Assembly (NCBI GenBank): GCA_964469735.1 | Contig: CAYXYS010000015.1 | Span: forward strand, 1 to 12,414 | Source of the DNA: JACOYH01 sp964469735 | Lineage (GTDB): Bacteria; Patescibacteriota; Minisyncoccia; Minisyncoccales; MHMH01 | Direction of reading: 5' to 3' | Length of the DNA: 12,414 bases | Shown here: piece after piece, positions 6,681 through 12,270 of the stretch | Numbering within the stretch: position 1 is the stretch's first letter | How the letters are laid out: each line of letters begins with the position of its first letter | Notes under the pieces: model-generated | Told to the model about the DNA's origin: nothing | The model's input: the letters and a program-made list of their open reading frames with translations, nothing else | Databases searched by the model: none | Position numbers and translations under genes: made by a program

Positions 6681-9600
6681 TTATTTTTCGATTATTTCTT
6701 CGACCGTATTGCAGATTATTTTGGGAACATTATCCCTGTTGTCCACTTTTCCTTTAATAAAAACAACTTTGTTTTCCTGGAAAGAGGTTGGGTAATTTTC
6801 CATTGTGGAGGGGAATACCACTACTTCTATTCTGTTGGTATCGTCTTCCAAATTGACGAAAAGCATTGGCCGGCCGGTTTTGGTTATAATTTTCTTTACG
6901 CTTGAAATAACCCCGCCGATTTTAACCAGTTTGCCGATCAGGTCTTGGGAAACCTGTGCTATGGGGAGGCACTTTCTTTCCATAATCTTTTTGTATTTTT
7001 CTACCGGATGTCCCGACACGTACAACCCTAGAAGTTCTTTTTCCCACTTCAGCCTTTCTGTTTCTTGGGAAGCGGGAACGTCAGTCATGGCAAAATTGTT
7101 CGTAAGTTTCATGCCGTCAAAAAGTCCTTTTTGGCCGTTGGATTTGTTCTTTTGGGTTTCCCGCGCATGATTCAAAAGTTTTTCAAGATTGGAGAGAAGT
7201 TGATTTCTTTCTCCTAATTTATCAAAAGTGCCGGCTTTAATGAGGCTTTCCAGGGATTTTTTATTTAAATCCTTGGAATTGACCCTGGAAACGAAATCGT
7301 CTATTGAAGTGTAATGGCCTCTTTCTTTTCTTTCTTGGAGGATTGTTTCCACTACGTTGTGGCCGACATTTTTAATAGCCAGCAATCCAAAGCGGATTTG
7401 GTTTTTTCCGGGAACAACGCTGAAGTTCATAAAACTTTCGTTGACGTCGGGAGGAAGAACTTTGATTTTCATTTTCTCGCATTCTTCTATGAGTACGGAG
7501 ATTCTTTCCACATCCGCTCTTTCCGAAGTCAGCACGGCGGCCATAAATTCCACAGGGTAATGGGTTTTAAGGTAGGCGGTTTGGTAGGCGACAGTGGCAT
7601 AGGAAGCCGAGTGCGAGCGATTGAAACCGTATCTGGCAAAAGGTATAACCCATTCCCAAAGCTGCTTGGCTGTAGCTTCTTTAATGCCGTTTTTAATCAT
7701 TCCGTTAATAAACTTTTCTTTTTGAGCTGCTAAAAGTGATTTTATTTTTTTGCCCACTGCTTTTCTGAGAACATCTGCTTCTCCCATAGTGAATCCGGCA
7801 AGCTGCCTGGCTATTTGCATAAGCTGTTCCTGATAAATGCATATTCCCTGGGTGTTTTTTAATATCGGTTCCAATTTAGGATGGATATACTCTATTTTCT
7901 TTTTGCCGTGCTTTCTTGATATGTAGTCGGGGATGAATTCCATGGGGCCTGGCCTGTAAAGGGCGACCATGGCGATTATGTCTTCAAACTCAGTGGGTTT
8001 TAACTGTTTCAAGTATCTTCTCATTCCTCCCGATTCCAGTTGGAATACTCCAACGGTGTCGGCTTTTCTTAAGGTTTCATAAGTGGCTTCGTCGTCCAAA
8101 GGAAGTTTTTGAATATCTATCGACTGGCCGTGGACTTTGTAAATCCTGGCCAGAGTGTCTTCAATAATGGTTAGATTCTTCAATCCCAAAAAGTCCATTT
8201 TCAACAAACCCAGGTCTTCAATGGCGTGCATTTCATATTGGGTTACTATGGTGCCTTCGTTTTGGGTTGGATGCTGGAGGGGAACAACGGTTTCCAGGGG
8301 GTCTTTGGAAATCACCACTCCGCAGGCGTGAGTGGAGGCATGGCGGACAACTCCCTCCAGTTTTTTAGCCAGGTCTATTAAGCGCCTCGCTTTGTCGTCA
8401 TAGTCGTAAGCCTGCTTAAATTCGTTTATTTTTGCCAAGGTTTGATTTAATGAAAATCCGAAGGGAACCATTTTAGCCAGTTTATCGCAATATCCGTAAG
8501 GGTATCCCAAAGCTCTTCCAACATCGCGGATTACGGCCCTGGCGGCCATCGTTCCGAAGGTTATTATCTGGGCCACCCTGTCGCGGCCGTATTTTTGGGC
8601 TACATATTCTATAACTTCATCTCTTCTCCTGTCGGCAAAATCCAAGTCGATATCGGGCATGGAAATTCTTTCGGGGTTGATAAATCTTTCAAAGAGGAGG
8701 TCGTAGGCCAAAGGATCGACGTTGGTAATGTTTAAAACGTAAGAAACTAAAGAGCCGGCCGCAGAACCTCTGCCCGGACCCACTACTATCCTGTTTTCTT
8801 TGGCCCAGTTTACAAAATCTTGGACAATCAAAAAGTAGCCGGCGAATCCGGTTTGGGCTATTACCGAAAGTTCGTAGTCAAGCCTTTCCTTAACTGCTTT
8901 TGACGGTTTGGGATACCGGGTTTCCAGCCTTTGGTAGCAGAGTTCTTTTAAGTATTGGTCGGGAGCTTTTCCTGGGGGAACTTCGTAATACGGCAGTTTG
9001 ATTTTGCCCAGTTCGAATTCGAAGTTGCAGGCATCGGCTATTTTTTGGGTGTTCTCCAGGGCTTCGGGAACGTCTTTCAGTTCTTCGGCCATTTGGCCGG
9101 GGCTTTTTATGGAAAAGTCATCTTCGGTCATAGTAAGTCGTTCCGGGTCGTTGGCGTCGGCTCCGGTATTGATGAGCATTAGGATATCTTGAGCTTCGGC
9201 GTCGTCTTTCCTCAGATAATGGCAGTCGTTGGTAGCCACTAAGGGAATATCCAGTTTTTTTGACATGGCAATGAGCTTTTCGTTGACCTTACCTTGCTCT
9301 TCAATATTGGGGTGGCTTTGAATTTCCAGATAAAAATTTCCGTCGCCGAAAAGTTTTTTGTATTTCAGGGCGAGATCTTCAGCCTCTTTTTGCTTGTTAG
9401 CGAGAATCAAGCGAGGGATTTTTCCCTGTATGCAGGCGGTCATAGCAATAAGGCCTTCGGCATGCCGGGAAAGAAGATCTTCGTCAATTCTTGGTTTGTA
9501 ATAAAATCCTTCCAGGTGGGCCCTGGTAATCATTTTCACCAGATTTTTATACCCCGTTTCATTTTTAGCCAAAAGCACCAAATGGTACCTCTTGTCGTCT

Positions 9601-9842
9601 ATACCCGGCCTTTTTTGCTCCATTTTCTCTTGAGCCACATATACTTCGCAGCCGATTATCGGCTTTACTCCCTTTTCTTTGGCCTTTTTAAAAAACTCTA
9701 CTGCTCCGTAAAGCACGCCGTGGTCGGTTAGGGCGATTGAATCCATGCCGAGCTCTTTTGCATAATCTAAAAGCTCGTCGATCTTTGGCAAGCCATCGAG
9801 CAGGGAATAATGGGAGTGGACGTGCAAGTGAGTAAACTTCAT
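6681..9842 (-). CDS. dnaE: DNA polymerase III subunit alpha
   Basis: Replicative C-family polymerase, 1053 aa against about 1160 in E. coli. The PHP domain (1-280) carries what looks like a complete metal set: H7, H9, D16, H41, E66, H87, C137, D206 and H208, as in alpha subunits whose PHP domain proofreads. Polymerase core: GPGRGSAAGS (355-364), catalytic D397 and D399 in PDIDLDF, third aspartate D550 in KMDFLGL, and VALYRPGPMEF (626-636). HhH motifs lie near 820-875, and an OB-fold runs about 970-1048 (KIGGVISSVKKI, then RPMLFVNLED). The protein ends right after the OB-fold, so the C-terminal tau-binding domain of E. coli alpha is absent. No intein or frame break is visible. Its promoter overlaps that of divergent rnhB; a strong terminator follows. 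Confidence 0.97.
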   Translation of the reverse strand: MKFTHLHVHSHYSLLDGLPKIDELLDYAKELGMDSIALTDHGVLYGAVEFFKKAKEKGVKPIIGCEVYVAQEKMEQKRPGIDDKRYHLVLLAKNETGYKNLVKMITRAHLEGFYYKPRIDEDLLSRHAEGLIAMTACIQGKIPRLILANKQKEAEDLALKYKKLFGDGNFYLEIQSHPNIEEQGKVNEKLIAMSKKLDIPLVATNDCHYLRKDDAEAQDILMLINTGADANDPERLTMTEDDFSIKSPGQMAEELKDVPEALENTQKIADACNFEFELGKIKLPYYEVPPGKAPDQYLKELCYQRLETRYPKPSKAVKERLDYELSVIAQTGFAGYFLIVQDFVNWAKENRIVVGPGRGSAAGSLVSYVLNITNVDPLAYDLLFERFINPERISMPDIDLDFADRRRDEVIEYVAQKYGRDRVAQIITFGTMAARAVIRDVGRALGYPYGYCDKLAKMVPFGFSLNQTLAKINEFKQAYDYDDKARRLIDLAKKLEGVVRHASTHACGVVISKDPLETVVPLQHPTQNEGTIVTQYEMHAIEDLGLLKMDFLGLKNLTIIEDTLARIYKVHGQSIDIQKLPLDDEATYETLRKADTVGVFQLESGGMRRYLKQLKPTEFEDIIAMVALYRPGPMEFIPDYISRKHGKKKIEYIHPKLEPILKNTQGICIYQEQLMQIARQLAGFTMGEADVLRKAVGKKIKSLLAAQKEKFINGMIKNGIKEATAKQLWEWVIPFARYGFNRSHSASYATVAYQTAYLKTHYPVEFMAAVLTSERADVERISVLIEECEKMKIKVLPPDVNESFMNFSVVPGKNQIRFGLLAIKNVGHNVVETILQERKERGHYTSIDDFVSRVNSKDLNKKSLESLIKAGTFDKLGERNQLLSNLEKLLNHARETQKNKSNGQKGLFDGMKLTNNFAMTDVPASQETERLKWEKELLGLYVSGHPVEKYKKIMERKCLPIAQVSQDLIGKLVKIGGVISSVKKIITKTGRPMLFVNLEDDTNRIEVVVFPSTMENYPTSFQENKVVFIKGKVDNRDNVPKIICNTVEEIIEK

Positions 9843-9852
9843 AGATTAAGGT

Positions 9853-9881
9853 ATTCTACAAAATTAGTTGGCAAATGAAAA
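9853..9881 (-). promoter_or_regulatory. dnaE promoter
   Basis: Minus-strand TTTTCA (9881-9876), 17-bp spacer, TAGAAT (9858-9853). Ten nt separate the -10 box from the ATG, so the transcript would have a leader of 0-4 nt and no Shine-Dalgarno. It overlaps the rnhB promoter on the other strand. Confidence 0.45.
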
Positions 9882-9896
9882 GAGCTGGGATAAAAT
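9868..9896 (+). promoter_or_regulatory. rnhB promoter, leaderless type
   Basis: TTGGCA (9868-9873), 17-bp spacer, TAAAAT (9891-9896), then 6 nt to the ATG at 9903. The expected start point coincides with the start codon. No Shine-Dalgarno is present. Confidence 0.65.
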
Positions 9897-9902
9897 CAAT
9901 TA

Positions 9903-10571
9903 ATGGCGGTAAGCATCAATTTTGAAAAAAAGCTGTGGAATAAAGGATTTGAGGGAGTGATAGGATTGGACGAAGCCGGCAGGGGACCTTTGGCGGGTCC
10001 GGTGGTCGCCTGCGCCGTAAGGGTTTCTCCGGAATTTAACTGGTCGAAGTTTAAGCCAATTTTCAGCTCGATGAAAGATTCCAAAAAGCTTTCTGCAAAG
10101 CAACGAGAGGAGTTTTATAAAATTTTAACTAGACATTCCGGCATTAAATGGGGGATAGGAAAGGTTTCCGAAAGGATTATCGACAGGATAAATATCCTGG
10201 GGGCGACTAAGCTGGGCATGGAGAGAGCTATTAATAACTTGAAATCCAAGTCCCGAAATTCCAAAATAGATTTTTTGGTTTTGGACGGCAATTTTAAGAT
10301 TGCCTCCGATGTTTTACAGCAACCGGTGGCGGGAGCAGACGGAAAAATATTCTCCTGCATGGCTGCCGGAATCATCGCTAAGGTAAGCCGGGACAAGATG
10401 ATGCTCAAGCTTCATCAAAGATATCCACATTACGGTTTTGACAGACACAAGGGCTACGGGACTTCGTATCATTATAGGATGATTAAAAAATATGGTCCTT
10501 GCGAGATTCATAGGAAAAGTTTTGAGTTGACAAGTGGGGGGGGTGGCGTGTATAATAATACAGTAATTTAA
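9903..10571 (+). CDS. rnhB: Ribonuclease HII
   Basis: Cleaves the RNA strand of RNA-DNA hybrids and initiates removal of single ribonucleotides from DNA. 222 aa, normal family length. The four acidic active-site residues appear as D23 and E24 in GLDEAGRGPLAGP, D128 in VLDGN, and D146 in AGADGK. DSKKLSAKQRE (59-69), AAGIIAKVSRD (154-164) and the C-terminal GFDRHKGYGT are also typical. The ATG at 9903 is set by the promoter 6 nt upstream and gives MAVSINFEKK before the conserved core. The last 14 residues, after EIHRKSFE, include a Gly run encoded by an 8-G tract and look dispensable. This 3' end also contains a consensus promoter for the next gene. It is transcribed divergently from dnaE, so two DNA-maintenance genes share one control region. 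Confidence 0.96.
   Translation: MAVSINFEKKLWNKGFEGVIGLDEAGRGPLAGPVVACAVRVSPEFNWSKFKPIFSSMKDSKKLSAKQREEFYKILTRHSGIKWGIGKVSERIIDRINILGATKLGMERAINNLKSKSRNSKIDFLVLDGNFKIASDVLQQPVAGADGKIFSCMAAGIIAKVSRDKMMLKLHQRYPHYGFDRHKGYGTSYHYRMIKKYGPCEIHRKSFELTSGGGGVYNNTVI
10527..10556 (+). promoter_or_regulatory. Consensus sigma70 promoter with 8-G tract in the spacer, inside the rnhB 3' end
   Basis: TTGACA (10527-10532) and TATAAT (10551-10556), both perfect consensus, 18 bp apart. Eight consecutive G (10536-10543) form part of the spacer. Start of transcription is expected near 10563, giving a leader of about 30 nt that includes the Shine-Dalgarno of the M50 protease gene. Loss of one G would give the optimal 17-bp spacing. 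Confidence 0.65.
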
Positions 10572-10592
10572 TAGATATGAAAGGAGGCTGGA

Positions 10593-11228
10593 ATGTTCTT
10601 TGCAATTTTTATTATTCTGATTCTGGTGGCTTTGATTGTCCACGAATTGTCGCATGGAATTGCGATGAGGATGCACGGAGTGGAGGTGCCTGAAGCAGGT
10701 CTGGGATTGCCGATTCCGCGCTTACCTTCTCTGGCAATTAAATTTTCTTCGGGTTTTACCTTTAGAATTCATCCATTTTTACTGGGGGCCTATGTTCGTC
10801 CTAAAAATGCCGAAGAAATGGGAAGACTTTCCTATCAAGAAAGGGCCCATATTTACGGAGCCGGCATAATTGCCAATTTCATTATGGGCATTTTGATAAT
10901 CATACCCTGGACGATAGTGAAGCTATTTAAGTATCCCGAGGACCTGACCGCTAATCTCATTGCCTTGATTCTGCTTATAGCCACGGCTTTTATTCTATGG
11001 GGATTTAGCAAAAAAATCAGCGCCTATATTCTGCCTTTTTTGGGACTGGCAATGACGGTATATCTTATTTGGTCTTTGGTTGCAGTCGGCGCCGAGGAAA
11101 GTATTATGGGCCCAGTCGGTCTATTTACCATGGGAATGGGATTCATGAGCCTTTATCAGGCGACCATATGGGGGGCTTACGTATCAATCGGTTTTGCTAT
11201 GATGAATCTATTGCCATTTTACCGTTAG
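10593..11228 (+). CDS. M50 site-2-protease-like membrane metalloprotease, interrupted by a frameshift
   Basis: Intramembrane zinc protease family (S2P/RseP type). The first segment carries the HExxH zinc site: H17, E18, H21 in VHELSHG. Further family features are GAGIIANFIMG (89-99), GPVGLFTMG (173-181), and NLLP (205-208), the start of the NLLPxxxLDGG motif. Hydrophobic segments lie near 2-16, 90-110, 118-137, 143-167 and 190-207. No PDZ domain is visible. The frame stops at a TAG at 11226, three codons after NLLP. The rest of the motif, LPLDGGR, is in the -1 frame directly downstream. One extra T in the TTTT run at 11217-11220 would restore NLLPFLPLDGGR and a 260-aa protein. A good Shine-Dalgarno, AAAGGAGG (10580-10587), sits 5 nt before the ATG. 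Sequencing or assembly error is the simplest explanation; a true mutation is possible. Confidence 0.85.
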   Translation: MFFAIFIILILVALIVHELSHGIAMRMHGVEVPEAGLGLPIPRLPSLAIKFSSGFTFRIHPFLLGAYVRPKNAEEMGRLSYQERAHIYGAGIIANFIMGILIIIPWTIVKLFKYPEDLTANLIALILLIATAFILWGFSKKISAYILPFLGLAMTVYLIWSLVAVGAEESIMGPVGLFTMGMGFMSLYQATIWGAYVSIGFAMMNLLPFYR

Positions 11229-11374
11229 ACGGCGGCAGGATTATGACGGAATTTTTCCAACATAAATTAAAAGCCGGAAATAGGGTTGAAACGGGCATTA
11301 AGGTGGCAAGCACAGCGTTTTTCCTGGCGATCATCATTCTCGTTTTTTTTGCAGATTTTTCCAGAATAACGTAA
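11219..11374 (+). pseudogene. C-terminal remainder of the M50 protease in the -1 frame
   Basis: Reads LPLDGGRIMTEFFQ followed by a charged stretch, a transmembrane segment (STAFFLAIIILVFFADF) and a TAA stop at 11372. It holds the aspartate of the LDGG motif, the third zinc ligand, which the 10593-11228 frame lacks. There is no start codon or Shine-Dalgarno of its own close to the LDGG, so it is the continuation of the same gene, not a separate one. Confidence 0.8.
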
Positions 11375-11378
11375 AAAG

Positions 11379-11413
11379 AAAATCCCTCGTTTATCAAGCA
11401 ACGGGGGATTTTT
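11379..11413 (+). terminator. Terminator of the rnhB-M50 unit
   Basis: Stem of 13 bp (11379-11391 with 11400-11412; one G-T pair) around the core TCCCTCGTT / AACGGGGGA, 8-nt loop, and a T run ATTTTTATT at the 3' side. It starts 5 nt after the M50 stop codon. Confidence 0.85.
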
Positions 11414-11420
11414 ATTGCTC

Positions 11421-11448
11421 TTGACAAATTATATATTTAGTGTATTAT
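11421..11448 (+). promoter_or_regulatory. Promoter of the 33-aa peptide gene
   Basis: TTGACA (11421-11426), 16-bp spacer, TATTAT (11443-11448). The spacer is very AT-rich. The sequence just downstream (TATAGT) offers other -10 alternatives at worse spacing. Expected leader is about 30 nt. Confidence 0.6.
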
Positions 11449-11486
11449 TATAGTATAAGCACATTAATATTAAGGAGGTGGGAATA

Positions 11487-11588
11487 ATGAAGATGTACAT
11501 TATTTTCCGAATCAGCCACATACTGGCTGCCCTGATAGCTTGTGGCCTTGCCTTCTCAATTGCAGCTACAGTGTACTATCCTCACTAA
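11487..11588 (+). CDS. Small hydrophobic 33-aa protein in its own transcription unit
   Basis: Family not recognised. The ORF begins MKMYIIFRISHIL, has a hydrophobic core AALIACGLAFSIAATV with one cysteine (Cys19), and ends YYPH; a single transmembrane helix or uncleaved signal anchor is likely. It has an unusually complete Shine-Dalgarno (AAGGAGGTG, 11472-11480), 6 nt before the ATG. A promoter and a strong terminator enclose it in under 210 bp, so it appears to be a deliberate small gene, not chance coding. The short stop-free length alone would not prove it. It lies between the M50 protease gene and the HxsD-like operon. It has no His-Xaa-Ser repeats, so it does not look like HxsA. Options are a membrane micro-protein, a modified-peptide precursor, or a small toxin; none is shown by sequence. 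Confidence 0.6.
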   Translation: MKMYIIFRISHILAALIACGLAFSIAATVYYPH

Positions 11589-11590
11589 AC

Positions 11591-11625
11591 AAAAGCCACT
11601 GTTCAAAATTGTACAGTGGCTTTTT
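11591..11625 (+). terminator. Terminator of the 33-aa peptide gene
   Basis: Perfect 12-bp inverted repeat AAAAGCCACTGT / ACAGTGGCTTTT, 10-nt loop, then T and GTTTT. It starts 2 nt after the stop codon and separates the small gene from the HxsD-like operon. Confidence 0.9.
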
Positions 11626-11632
11626 GTTTTCC

Positions 11633-11661
11633 TTGACGGTTTCCAGAGAGAACATTAAAAT
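11633..11661 (+). promoter_or_regulatory. Promoter of the HxsD-like operon, leaderless type
   Basis: TTGACG (11633-11638), 17-bp spacer, TAAAAT (11656-11661), then 8 nt to the ATG at 11670. Expected start of transcription is at or within 2 nt of the start codon; no Shine-Dalgarno. Confidence 0.65.
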
Positions 11662-11669
11662 AAATTAAC

Positions 11670-12065
11670 ATGCTTACCCAAAAAAAGGATTTCATAAAAA
11701 TTACCATAGATTCTAAATTATATCCCTTGGAGGCGATATACGGGGCGTCTTATGCTTTTTTAGACAAGGTCTATATTCGTTTATCCGGAGATCCGAAAGG
11801 AAAAATTATTGTCCAAATAAAAAACAAAACAGGGAATAGCCCGAAAAAATTGAAAAATTTGGCGGATGATTTTACAAACGAATTAATTAATTATGGTTTG
11901 CGCTTCCAGATTTCAAAAAATAATAAGAAAATCAGAGAGTATATAGTCGGTACGGCTTTGCTCTCTGCCCTTGGAGAAATGTCGGAAGAGGAGGAAAAAG
12001 AGGATTGGCAGAAAGACGCCTTGGGTATAGCCGTTCCATGGGAGGATAAGTATGGGGGAAAGTAG
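11670..12065 (+). CDS. HxsD-like protein with C-terminal extension
   Basis: 131 aa, small and soluble. The N-terminal half has IKITIDSKLYPLEAIYGAS (9-27) and a beta-rich stretch (IIVQIKN). The second half has DDFTNELINYGLR (66-78) followed by KKIREYIVGTALLSAL (86-101). This matches what I know of HxsD from the His-Xaa-Ser (HxsABCD) peptide-modification system: the LLNDYxLRE signature (here NYGLR), then an IR motif and a C-terminal helix. HxsD has no assigned biochemical role; it accompanies radical-SAM maturases and may act as a substrate-recognition partner. After residue 102 comes an acidic stretch (SEEEEKED) and a tail with LGIAVPWEDKYGG that I cannot place. First gene of an operon with a leaderless-type promoter; its end overlaps the next gene by 14 bp. 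Assignment is from memory of the motif, without a profile search. Confidence 0.65.
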   Translation: MLTQKKDFIKITIDSKLYPLEAIYGASYAFLDKVYIRLSGDPKGKIIVQIKNKTGNSPKKLKNLADDFTNELINYGLRFQISKNNKKIREYIVGTALLSALGEMSEEEEKEDWQKDALGIAVPWEDKYGGK

Positions 12066-12270
12066 GATGAAAATTATTTTTGATAAAAAATTATATAAAT
12101 TAAGCGCTATAAAAAGAGCGGCTGATGCTTTTTGCAAATTAGCCGAATTTAAGGTTGGGGCTGAAGGAAAGGGGTATGTAGTAATAGTGAAGAAATTAGA
12201 CGGGGAGGCCGGTTTGCATTTTCAGGATGAATTTGCAAATTATGTCTTGGCCGAAATGAGAAATGAATAA
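12052..12270 (+). CDS. Short HxsD-like paralogue
   Basis: 72 aa from the ATG at 12052, or 67 from the ATG at 12067. GGAGG (12041-12045) lies 6 nt before the first ATG and favours it; alignment to the upstream protein begins at MKIIFDKKLY, the second. FDKKLYKLSAIKRAADAF parallels IDSKLYPLEAIYGASYAF in the first protein, and GKGYVVIVKK parallels GKIIVQIKN. The protein ends in DEFANYVLAEMRNE, where NYVLAE fits the DYxLRE part of the HxsD signature with Ala for Arg. It therefore stops just after the signature and lacks the terminal helix and acidic tail of its neighbour. Overlaps on both sides (14 bp and 8 bp) indicate translational coupling. It may work as a partner subunit of the first; that is inference. 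Confidence 0.6.
   Translation: MGESRMKIIFDKKLYKLSAIKRAADAFCKLAEFKVGAEGKGYVVIVKKLDGEAGLHFQDEFANYVLAEMRNE

Noticed and set aside
9294..9731. 145-aa plus-strand open frame opposite dnaE
   Set aside because: Antisense to the PHP domain with conserved metal ligands; no promoter or Shine-Dalgarno seen.
10314..10676. 120-aa minus-strand open frame across the rnhB-M50 junction
   Set aside because: Opposes two clear plus-strand genes, their promoter and their Shine-Dalgarno.
11210..11228. Programmed -1 frameshifting in the M50 gene
   Set aside because: No canonical slippery heptamer and re-pairing after the shift would be poor; homopolymer indel is simpler.
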